From Alteriqipengyuania flavescens (GTDB lineage: Bacteria > Pseudomonadota > Alphaproteobacteria > Sphingomonadales > Sphingomonadaceae), in contig NZ_CP129107.1 of the NCBI RefSeq assembly GCF_030406725.1, positions 1,592,501 through 1,656,500 on the forward strand: a DNA stretch of 64,000 bases. Direction: 5' to 3'. Numbering within the stretch: position 1 is the first letter of the stretch; each line of letters opens with the position of its first letter. Positions 25,795 to 33,509 of this stretch are shown here, piece by piece. A program made the position numbers and the translations under genes. Under the pieces are notes generated by a model that saw nothing but the letters and a program-made list of their open reading frames with translations, ran no database searches and was not told the DNA's origin.

Positions 25795-27354
25795 ATGGCT
25801 AAGCCCAAAGAACTCCCCACCGGGATCGCCAAGGCACGTTACGAGACCCTGAAGCTCACCCGCAACACGGCCCTCGATCGCGCCCGTGCGAACTCGAAGC
25901 TGACCATCCCCGGCCTTGTGCCTGAGGACGGACAGGACGCAAACGCCTCCTTCGAGCAGCCCTACCAGAGCCTCGGTGCCCGCGCGGTGAACAACCTCGC
26001 TGCCTGGCTGCTGGTGACGCTGTTCCCGCCCGACCAGCACTTCTTCCGCCTGAGCATCCACGAGGATGCTGCGGAGGGGTTGGGGTCGGAGCTGTCTGAT
26101 GCTGAGGCCGCGCTCGCCCGTATCTCCGGCAAGGCGCAACTCCTTGTCGAGACCAGCGCCTCTCGGCCGGTCTTCATGGAGACGGCCCGCCACCTCATCA
26201 TCGCCGGCAACGCGCTCCTCTATTTCCCGCTCGAAGGCGGTCCCCCGCGAATGTATCGCCTGGACCAATACGCCCTCCTTCGGGACCACCAAGGCCGCCT
26301 GATCGAGGCCGTCATCCACGAGCAGGTCTATCCCGCTTCCCTTCCGCCTGAGACCCTCGCCGCCTGCGGTGTGGACGTGGCGGAAGGCGAAGCGAAGACC
26401 AAGAAGCTCGACCTCTACACGCACATCCGCGTGTCGGGGGAGGATATGGTCCACCACCAAGAGATTAACGCGAAGGTCGTCCCCGACAGCGAGGGCAAGA
26501 GCCCCCGCGATAGTTCCGGGTGGATGGCCCTTCGCTGGCAGTCCGTTCCGGGCTCCGATTACGGTCGGGCGCACGTCTCCGAATACATTGGCGACCTGCT
26601 GTCCCTTGAAGACTTGAACAAGGCGATCGTTCAGTTCGCCGCTGTTGCCTCCCGCATCATCTACCTGGTCGACCCGCAGTCGATGATCGACGTTGACGAC
26701 CTGGCGCAGGCCGAGACCGGCGACTTCCTTTCAGGAGACGCGGACAGGGTCAAGGCCGTCCAGCTCGACAAGACGATGGACTTCCGGGTGGCAAGCGAGG
26801 TGGCGGAGCGTATCGAACTGCGCCTGAGCCACGCCTTCATGCTTCAGTCGGGGACCGTCCGTAACGCGGAGCGGGTCACGGCCGAAGAAATCCGGGCGAT
26901 GGCCGAGGAACTGGAGAACGTGCTTGGCGGTGTCTACACTGTCCTGAGCGCGGAGTTTCAGCTCCCGCTGGTCCGCCGTCTCCTCTACCTCCTCGAACGG
27001 TCTAACGAAGCCCCCAAGCTCCCCAAATCGGTTATCCCGATGATCGTCACGGGGTTCGAGGCGATGGGCCGCAACCACTCCGCGAACAAGCTGCGGGCGT
27101 GGATGGCGGATATGACGGACATCTACGGCCCCGAGGTCGTCCGCAAGATCACTGACCCCTCCGAGGTCGGGAAGCGGTTCGGCGTGTCCTACGGGATCGA
27201 GGCGCTCGACGCCCTCATCAAATCACCAGAGGCCCTCCAGCAGGAGGCGCAGGCTGAAGCCGCCCAGCAGACCATGCAGCAGGCCGCCCCGCAGGCGGTC
27301 AAGGCCGTGGTCGATCAGGCTGCGCAAGCCCAACCTGAAGAAGGAACTGCCTGA
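25795..27354 (+). CDS. Head-tail connector / portal protein (T7 gp8-like)
   Basis: 519 residues of the T7-type portal: SLGARAVNNLAAWLLVTLFP, FRLSIHEDA, YRLDQYALLRDHQGRLIE, MLQSGTVRNAERVTAEEIRA and ELENVLGGVYTVLSAEFQLP. The dodecameric ring forms the packaging channel and joins head to tail. Extended Gln/Ala-rich C-terminus. ATG overlaps nothing upstream; stop overlaps the next ATG. Confidence 0.93.
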   Translation: MAKPKELPTGIAKARYETLKLTRNTALDRARANSKLTIPGLVPEDGQDANASFEQPYQSLGARAVNNLAAWLLVTLFPPDQHFFRLSIHEDAAEGLGSELSDAEAALARISGKAQLLVETSASRPVFMETARHLIIAGNALLYFPLEGGPPRMYRLDQYALLRDHQGRLIEAVIHEQVYPASLPPETLAACGVDVAEGEAKTKKLDLYTHIRVSGEDMVHHQEINAKVVPDSEGKSPRDSSGWMALRWQSVPGSDYGRAHVSEYIGDLLSLEDLNKAIVQFAAVASRIIYLVDPQSMIDVDDLAQAETGDFLSGDADRVKAVQLDKTMDFRVASEVAERIELRLSHAFMLQSGTVRNAERVTAEEIRAMAEELENVLGGVYTVLSAEFQLPLVRRLLYLLERSNEAPKLPKSVIPMIVTGFEAMGRNHSANKLRAWMADMTDIYGPEVVRKITDPSEVGKRFGVSYGIEALDALIKSPEALQQEAQAEAAQQTMQQAAPQAVKAVVDQAAQAQPEEGTA

Positions 27355-27626
27355 TGGCAAAGAGTAAGAAGACCGCGCCGGCCCCGGCCGCGGCGGAACA
27401 GGCCACCGAAGGCCAGACGGAACAGGCCACCGAAGGCCAGACGGAACAGGCCACCGAAGGCCAGACGGTTCCCAATCCGGACCCCGAGAACATCCCCGAG
27501 ACCACGCAGGTCGCCGGCGAAACCAAGCTGATCGACAACACGGACGTGCAGGAAGCCGCGGAAACGCAGGCGAAGGCCGAAACCCGTGACCTCGACGGCA
27601 AGACGAAGCTGGTCACTTACACCTGA
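27354..27626 (+). CDS. Low-complexity protein with EQATEGQT repeats, 90 aa
   Basis: Between portal and scaffold. After a KKTAPAPAAA start it has three identical EQATEGQT octapeptides, then an acidic Thr/Glu-rich part. Expected to be disordered. Not recognised; it may be a scaffold accessory or decoration protein. Coupled by ATG/TGA overlaps on both sides. Confidence 0.6.
   Translation: MAKSKKTAPAPAAAEQATEGQTEQATEGQTEQATEGQTVPNPDPENIPETTQVAGETKLIDNTDVQEAAETQAKAETRDLDGKTKLVTYT
27396..27467 (+). repeat. Three perfect 24-bp tandem repeats inside a coding region
   Basis: Identical units start at 27396, 27420 and 27444, each coding EQATEGQT. Perfect identity at the DNA level points to recent slippage and probable copy-number variation. 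Confidence 0.9.
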
Positions 27627-28516
27627 TGGCCGAGGAGAACCAGCAGGCCGAGGAACAGCAGCAGGAGCAGCAGTTCACGGCTGAGGAGCAGGCAGCGATT
27701 GAGAAGGGCCAGGCAGGCCTGAGCGAGCAGCAGCCCGCAGCACCCGCGCCGGCGGCCGGAGAGCGCCCGGATTACATCCCGGAGAAGTTCTGGAAGGACG
27801 GCAAGGCCGACCTCGAAGGCCTCGCCAAGTCGTATGCCGAGCTGGAGAAGCGCAACAGCGCCGCTCCTGCCGAAGGCAAGCAACAGGCGGGCGACGAGAA
27901 GTCCGCCCCCGCGCGCCTGGATGGCAAGATCGAGGCCCCGAAGGAAGGCGAGGAGGCTGCGGCCGAAACACCGGCCATGGCGGCCGCGATGGAAGCTGCT
28001 TCGGCCGAGTGGGCCGAGAGCGGCGAGCTGTCCGAGGACACCTTCGCGTCCCTCGAAAAGGCCGGTATCCCCCGCTCCATCCTCGACCTATACCTCGAAG
28101 GTGTGAAAGCGCAGACGGAGCGCGACGTTGCCTCGATCCACGAGATCGCCGGCGGCAAGGACGCCTATGAGGCCGCAACGACGTGGGCTGCGAAGGCCCT
28201 GAAGGCGGAGGAGATCGAGGCGTTCAACGCGGCCCTCGAAAACCCCGCGGGTCGTGAAGGCGCGATCCTCGGCTTGATGCAGCGCCACGCCCGCGCCAAC
28301 CCCTCGGAAGGAAAGCTCGTGCAGCCCACCGACAGTTCCGCCGGCGGCGATGTCTTCGCTTCCCGCGACGAACTCGTGGCGGCGCAGAAGGACCCTCGCT
28401 ACCAAACTGACCCGGCCTACCGGAAGGAAGTGGCGGAGAAGCTGGCCCGCTCGCAGAAGGCGGGCTTCCAGGCTTTCGCTCAGCCCATGTTCGGGCGGCA
28501 GGTCCTTTCCAGCTAA
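27626..28516 (+). CDS. Capsid assembly scaffold (T7 gp9-like)
   Basis: 296 residues, acidic and Gln/Glu/Ala-rich at the start. The core YIPEKFWKDGKADLEGLAKS is the conserved motif of podovirus scaffolds, and the C-terminal half is helical. Scaffold guides capsid shell closure and is then released. It lies immediately before the capsid gene. Confidence 0.88.
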   Translation: MAEENQQAEEQQQEQQFTAEEQAAIEKGQAGLSEQQPAAPAPAAGERPDYIPEKFWKDGKADLEGLAKSYAELEKRNSAAPAEGKQQAGDEKSAPARLDGKIEAPKEGEEAAAETPAMAAAMEAASAEWAESGELSEDTFASLEKAGIPRSILDLYLEGVKAQTERDVASIHEIAGGKDAYEAATTWAAKALKAEEIEAFNAALENPAGREGAILGLMQRHARANPSEGKLVQPTDSSAGGDVFASRDELVAAQKDPRYQTDPAYRKEVAEKLARSQKAGFQAFAQPMFGRQVLSS

Positions 28517-28772
28517 TCGAATTGACCCCTCACGGGACCAGACGCGACGGTGTCTGACCGCAGAACTGAGGGTGGCCTGATCCTCCGACGGGAGGGTAAG
28601 CAGGCCTGAGTTTGGGGAGGGCTCGTCCCTTTTCCTCCCCACCCCACCGCAACACCCTGAGACAACCCTCTGGCGACCTTCGGCCCCTTCATCGGGATAA
28701 CCGAGGAGATCGTGGGGCCTTTGAGGCGCGCGGATAACCATACCCAACGCACTCATCGAAAGAGAACAGACA

Positions 28773-29762
28773 GTGGCAAACTCCACTCCCTCGCGCCCCG
28801 GCGCGGACCAGCTCGGCGCCGATCCGCGCGCCCTTATGCTGGACCTGTTCGGTGGCGAGGTCATCACGGCGTTTGAAACGTCGACGATCCTCCGCGACAA
28901 GCACCGGACCAAGACCCTCTCCAAGGGCAAGTCGTTCAAGTTCCCGGCCATCTGGCGCGCGGGCGGCGGCTATCACACCCCCGGCAAGGAAATCGTCGGC
29001 CGTCAGATCAAGCACACCGAAATCACGATCGACCCGGACGACAAGCTCGTCTCCGACGTGTTCGTGGCTGACATCGACGAACTGCTGAACCACTACGACG
29101 TCCGCCAGCCCTACACCAAGGAGCTGGGTGAGTTCCTCGCGCGTCACTACGACGCCAACGTCCTCCGCACCATCCTGCTCGCCGCTCGCGGCGGCGCGCT
29201 GTTCGCGGAAGATCAGGGCGGCTCCGCTCTGGAGAACGCCTCCTACGGCACGGACGGCGCGGTCCTCCTGGACGGCATTTCGGCTGCGAAGCTGGCGATG
29301 GAAGAAAAGGACGTGCCGGTCGGCTCGGTCCCGGTCCATGCCATGTTCAAGCCGGCGCAGTGGAGCCTGATGGCTCGCACCGAAAAGAACCTGAACCGCG
29401 ACACCAACGGCGGCCAGGCGGACATCAAGCGGATGGCCCTCGAAACCATCGACGGCGTGATGATCCACAAGTCGAACAACGCTGCGGAAGTCTACGGCCG
29501 TGACAACGCCGCCGGCGATTACGTCGACAACACCAACTCCAAGTTCATCCCGACGCCGTATCGCGGCAAGTTCGGGACGACTGTGGGTGCGGTGTGGACC
29601 CCGGACGCTGCGGCTTCGGCCATCGTGCAGGACGTCGGCTTCCAGATCGTCGACCAGCCGGAGAAGCAGGGCACCCTGCTGATCGCTCGTATGATGACCG
29701 GCACCCGGAAGATGCTGACCAAATGCGCTGTCGAACTGCGCACGGGCGCCATCCCGGCATAA
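28773..29762 (+). CDS. Major capsid protein (T7 gp10-like)
   Basis: 329 residues of the HK97-like T7 capsid family: LDLFGGEVITAFETSTIL, KGKSFKFPAIWRAGG, PGKEIVGRQIKHTEITID, YDVRQPYTKELGEFLARHYD, GFQIV-type end. GTG start, with AAAGAG upstream. The 256-bp gap before it (28517-28772) contains hairpins but no recognisable gene or promoter copy. Followed by a strong terminator, as in T7. Confidence 0.95.
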   Translation: MANSTPSRPGADQLGADPRALMLDLFGGEVITAFETSTILRDKHRTKTLSKGKSFKFPAIWRAGGGYHTPGKEIVGRQIKHTEITIDPDDKLVSDVFVADIDELLNHYDVRQPYTKELGEFLARHYDANVLRTILLAARGGALFAEDQGGSALENASYGTDGAVLLDGISAAKLAMEEKDVPVGSVPVHAMFKPAQWSLMARTEKNLNRDTNGGQADIKRMALETIDGVMIHKSNNAAEVYGRDNAAGDYVDNTNSKFIPTPYRGKFGTTVGAVWTPDAAASAIVQDVGFQIVDQPEKQGTLLIARMMTGTRKMLTKCAVELRTGAIPA

Positions 29763-29768
29763 CCCCTT

Positions 29769-29802
29769 GGGGGAGCTCCACACGGGGCTCCCCCTATTTT
29801 TT
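29769..29802 (+). terminator. Terminator after the capsid gene (T-phi position)
   Basis: Stem GGGGGAGC/GCTCCCCC followed by TATTTTTT. The sequence entering it, GCATAACCCCTTGGGG (29757-29772), is identical to the start of the T7 T-phi terminator as remembered, and T-phi also sits right after the capsid gene. Confidence 0.85.
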
Positions 29803-29817
29803 CCTTCGGAGGGCCTG

Positions 29818-30417
29818 ATGGCTATTCTTTCGTTCACCACGGAACTTGAAGCCGTGAACTCCATGCTTGCGAGCATCGGGCAGTCTCCGGTCCCCGGCCT
29901 GGATGATAGCGGGATCGAGGACGCGAACCGCGCCCGCGACACCCTACGGGCCACCACGCGCGGCGTCCTGACGCGCGGCTACGATTTCAACACCGACGAG
30001 GGCTACGAGCTCCGCCCGGACAGCGAGGGGCTCATCAAGCTCCCCACGGGCGTCCTAGAGATCGACCCGTCGGACAACTCTCAGTCCATCGTCGCCCGGC
30101 GGCACCCCAACGGGGCGCTGTGCTTGTGGAACAAGGCGGACAAGACCTGGGCCTTCGACGGCCCGGTTGCCTGTGACATTGTGTGGGGCTTCGAGTTCAT
30201 CGACCTGCCCGAGACCGCAAGGGCCTATATCACCACCAGCGCCGGCCGGCAGTTCCAGCAGGGCAGCGTGGGTGCGCAGATACTCGACCGCTTCGAGGCC
30301 GAGGATGAGAGCCGCCTCTTTATGATGCTGGAGAAGCGCGAAGCCAAGAGCCGCCGCGCTAATGTCCTCCGCGACAACCCCGCGGTCTCCGGCAGCGTCA
30401 ACAACCGGAGATACTGA
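29818..30417 (+). CDS. Tail tubular protein A (T7 gp11-like)
   Basis: 199 residues: FTTELEAVNSMLASIGQSPV opens the family, followed by LRATTRGVLTRGYDFNTDEG and FEFIDLPETARAYITTSAGRQ. It forms the adaptor ring between portal and nozzle. GGAGGG precedes the ATG; the stop overlaps the next ATG. Confidence 0.92.
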   Translation: MAILSFTTELEAVNSMLASIGQSPVPGLDDSGIEDANRARDTLRATTRGVLTRGYDFNTDEGYELRPDSEGLIKLPTGVLEIDPSDNSQSIVARRHPNGALCLWNKADKTWAFDGPVACDIVWGFEFIDLPETARAYITTSAGRQFQQGSVGAQILDRFEAEDESRLFMMLEKREAKSRRANVLRDNPAVSGSVNNRRY

Positions 30418-32564
30418 TGTCCCTGATCCAGCGGACGCTGCCGACCCTGTTCAACGGGGTCTCGCGCCAGCCTGCAATCCTCCGGTCCTTCGACCAGACC
30501 GAGGACGAACTGAACACCTGGGCCGCGCTGGCATCAGGTGTCGGGAAGCGTCCCGGAACCCGCAACATCGCGCGTCTGGCGGACAGCCTGCCTGCCACCA
30601 CTTTCGTCCACGCGATCAACCGCGACGTCTCGGAACGCTACTTCGTCCTGATCGACGAGGGCTCCATCCGCGTCTTCGGTTTCGACGGCGTCGAGCGGAC
30701 GGTGAACGCGCCGGGCGGTCTTGGATACCTCACCGGCGGCCAGTATGCCGCAGTCACGGTTGCCGACTACACGTTCATCGTGAACCGCAGCCTGACGGTA
30801 TCACTGAAGGACCAGGGCGAGGACGAAGCGGCGCCGGCGGCATACCTACGCCAGCCCTCGAAGATACCTTACTGGAAACTGCCGGACGATGACTTCCTCT
30901 ACGCGGGGTCGGAGACGCAATACCCGGCCAACCCGCCCGCCACGACCCTGACCGGGACAGTGGCCCGGATGGAGGACCTCCCCGATCCCCCCAACGGGAC
31001 CTACAAGGTGTCCGGCAACGCGAACGGCGAGGGGTTCCTGAACTACTACGTCCGCGCCAACGGCGGGGTGTGGGATGAGACGGTGGCCCCCGGCCTGCGC
31101 AACGCGATCGACGAAACCACCATGCCCCACTGCCTCATCCGCGAGGCGGACGGCACGTTCACCTTCGCGCCGTTCTCGTGGGCGCCGCGGCGGGTCGGAG
31201 ACGACACCAGCAACCCCGCGCCGACCTTCGTGGGCCGCTCGATCCGCGATGTCGCCTTCTACCAGAACCGCCTCGTGTTCCTCGTGGACGAAAGCGTGGT
31301 TATGTCGGGGGCCGGCGACTTCGGCAACTTCTGGCGCAGCACTGTGCTGGACCTCATCGCAAGCGACGTGGTGGATGTTGCGGTAACGACCGCCAATGTG
31401 GCGATCCTCGACTTCATCACCCTGTTCAACGACGGCGCGCTGCTGTTCGCGGACCAGACGCAGTTCGGCCTGAGCAACGCTGAGGACGGTGTGACGCCTT
31501 CCTCGGTCGCCATCCGGCCGGTCACGCGCTATCCGCTCAATCGGAAGACGCGCCCGGTTGTGGTGGGGACGGAGGTCTATTTCGCCGGCGATACGGCGGG
31601 ATACTCGGTCCTCTACGAATACACCCGACAGGCGTCCTCGGATAACACTAACGCCGCGGAGATTACCGCGCACGTCCCCGGCCTCATCCCGGCAGGGCTG
31701 ACGCAACTCGTCGCGCTCCCGCGGGGCCTGCTGGCTCTCACCGGGACCGGCGAGGTCTACTGCTACCAGCTCTATTGGGGCGGCGATGAGAAGCTGATGT
31801 CGGCTTGGCGCCCCTGGCAGTTCTCCGGCGCGGCCCGCGCGGCTGCTTCGGTCGACAGCGAGGTCTTCCTCGTGGTCGAGGAGGCGGACGGGGTCTACCT
31901 CGAAACCATCCAGCTTGCCGACGGCTTCCTACCGGACACGCAGGACTACCTGGTCCACCTGGACCGACAGGCGGAGATCGCCGGCGTTGAGGCTGACGGA
32001 ACGACCACCTACACGCTCCCGTGGGACCTCGCCGGGGAGGCGAAGGACACCCTCGCGCTGGTGGGCGGGAACGACGGAATGCAGGCCTACGGCTCGATCG
32101 AGTTGGCCGAAGCCATCTGGTCCGACGACCGAACCGTCACCGTTCCGGGAACTGGCTACGGAACCGTCACCGCCGGCATCCTGTGGGACTTCCGCGTCCG
32201 CGTGTCGGAGCAGTTCCAAGTCACCCCGCAGGGCGTCCCGGTAACGACCGGGTCCCTGATGCTGCGCCAGTTCACCGTGAACTATGCGTCGTCGATGGGG
32301 TTCACCGCTACGGTCTGGCCCTACGGCGTCCCTCCGATCCCCGAATTGACCGCAAAGCTCCCTGCGAAGGTCTCGCGGTTCAACGGCGGGAAGCTCGGCA
32401 CATCCACATCGGTTGCCGGGAAGGCGCCTGTCGGGAGCGGCAGCTTCTCCTTCACCGTTACCGGCCGCGCCGAAGCGGCAGTGATCGAGCTGAGCGACCG
32501 CGGACACGGCGGCACAACCTTCACCTCTGCCGAATGGGAGGGGTTCTACAACAGGAGGCGCTGA
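30417..32564 (+). CDS. Tail tubular protein B / nozzle (T7 gp12-like)
   Basis: 715 residues: LIQRTLPTLFNGVSRQPAIL at the start, ERYFVLIDEGSIRVFGFDG, WAPRRVGDDTSNPAPTFVGR and the DVAFYQNRLVFLVDE segment typical of the nozzle protein, with beta-propeller-like C-terminal half. It builds the short tail tube with gp11. Confidence 0.93.
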   Translation: MSLIQRTLPTLFNGVSRQPAILRSFDQTEDELNTWAALASGVGKRPGTRNIARLADSLPATTFVHAINRDVSERYFVLIDEGSIRVFGFDGVERTVNAPGGLGYLTGGQYAAVTVADYTFIVNRSLTVSLKDQGEDEAAPAAYLRQPSKIPYWKLPDDDFLYAGSETQYPANPPATTLTGTVARMEDLPDPPNGTYKVSGNANGEGFLNYYVRANGGVWDETVAPGLRNAIDETTMPHCLIREADGTFTFAPFSWAPRRVGDDTSNPAPTFVGRSIRDVAFYQNRLVFLVDESVVMSGAGDFGNFWRSTVLDLIASDVVDVAVTTANVAILDFITLFNDGALLFADQTQFGLSNAEDGVTPSSVAIRPVTRYPLNRKTRPVVVGTEVYFAGDTAGYSVLYEYTRQASSDNTNAAEITAHVPGLIPAGLTQLVALPRGLLALTGTGEVYCYQLYWGGDEKLMSAWRPWQFSGAARAAASVDSEVFLVVEEADGVYLETIQLADGFLPDTQDYLVHLDRQAEIAGVEADGTTTYTLPWDLAGEAKDTLALVGGNDGMQAYGSIELAEAIWSDDRTVTVPGTGYGTVTAGILWDFRVRVSEQFQVTPQGVPVTTGSLMLRQFTVNYASSMGFTATVWPYGVPPIPELTAKLPAKVSRFNGGKLGTSTSVAGKAPVGSGSFSFTVTGRAEAAVIELSDRGHGGTTFTSAEWEGFYNRRR

Positions 32565-33040
32565 TGGCGACCGCACACGACTTGGCCGATCTACCGGCGG
32601 CCGAGGCGGCTGCTGCGCTGTCGCACATCGCCCGCAACCTCAGGCAGCAGGACCGGGATGAGATCGAGGCAATGCACGGCATCGCGCCGGAGCTTGTCCT
32701 CCCTCAGTCCGTCCTGCTGTCCTCCCACGGTTGGCTTATCGAAGCCCGCGGCAAGCCGGCAGGTGTCTTCGGCGCTGCCCCGTCGCTGCTCCCTGGTGTG
32801 GGGGTCGCATGGCTGCTCGGGACGGACGACCTCGCCGCTGACGGCCTTTCCGTCGCTCGCCAGACCCCCCGGTTCGTGCAGGTCATGCAGGACGCCTACG
32901 GGGTCCTGTGGAATTACGTCGACATCCGTAACACCGTCTCCCGCCGCTGGCTGGAGTGGGGCGGGTTCACGGCGCGGGCGGACCACCTCACCCCCTCGGG
33001 GCACCTCTTTCAGATATACGCAAGGAGCGGTCATGTGTGA
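32564..33040 (+). CDS. Internal virion protein A (T7 gp13-like, acetyltransferase fold)
   Basis: 158 residues: HGWLIEARGKPAGVFGAAP, VAWLLGTDDL and VDIRNTVSRRWLEWGGF. The last segment is GNAT-like and marks the phage T7 gp13 family, in which the fold is used in virion morphogenesis; catalysis is not shown. ATG overlaps the gp12 stop. Confidence 0.8.
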   Translation: MATAHDLADLPAAEAAAALSHIARNLRQQDRDEIEAMHGIAPELVLPQSVLLSSHGWLIEARGKPAGVFGAAPSLLPGVGVAWLLGTDDLAADGLSVARQTPRFVQVMQDAYGVLWNYVDIRNTVSRRWLEWGGFTARADHLTPSGHLFQIYARSGHV

Positions 33041-33506
33041 CCCTGTAACGGCGACCATCGCTACGGCCGCGATCACTGTGGCCTCGACGGCCGCCTCCAC
33101 GATCAGCAGCATCAAGTCTGCGAACAGGCAGGAGGCCGCGCTGCGCGACCAGATGGCGCAGGCCCGCGAGGAGACCAAGGACGTCGCCTCGGCCGAGCTT
33201 TTCGACAGTATGCGGCAAGCCCGCCGAGAGCAGGGCAAGGCCCGCGCGCAGGCCGGCGAAAGCGGGCTGTCGCTCGCCTCCGGGTCCGTCGAGGCCCTCC
33301 TACTGGACAGCGCAATGCAGTCCGAGCTGCGGGAGGATCGCATCATCGGCAACATGGAGAGCCGGCACCGCTCCAACATGGCCGAAGCGGAGAGCATGGC
33401 TTCCCGCATCCAGAAGCCCACCGCGCTCGGCGCAGGTCTCCAGATTGGGGGCGCAGCCGCACAGGGCTTCTCCAGCATCCAGGCGGCCAAGATCAGGACG
33501 AACTAA
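33033..33506 (+). CDS. Internal virion protein B (T7 gp14-like)
   Basis: 157 residues: MCDPVTATIATAAITVASTA is the typical opening, followed by a helical, Gln/Glu/Arg-rich body with ARAQAGESGLSLASGSVEAL and NMESRHRSNMAEA. In T7, gp14 is ejected and forms the outer-membrane pore of the DNA channel. AAGGAG before ATG. Confidence 0.85.
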   Translation: MCDPVTATIATAAITVASTAASTISSIKSANRQEAALRDQMAQAREETKDVASAELFDSMRQARREQGKARAQAGESGLSLASGSVEALLLDSAMQSELREDRIIGNMESRHRSNMAEAESMASRIQKPTALGAGLQIGGAAAQGFSSIQAAKIRTN

Positions 33507-33509
33507 GCT

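Noticed and set aside
28517-28772. Promoter copy before the capsid gene
   Set aside because: AATTGACCCCTCAC followed by GGGAC needs a 2-base gap to align; not counted.
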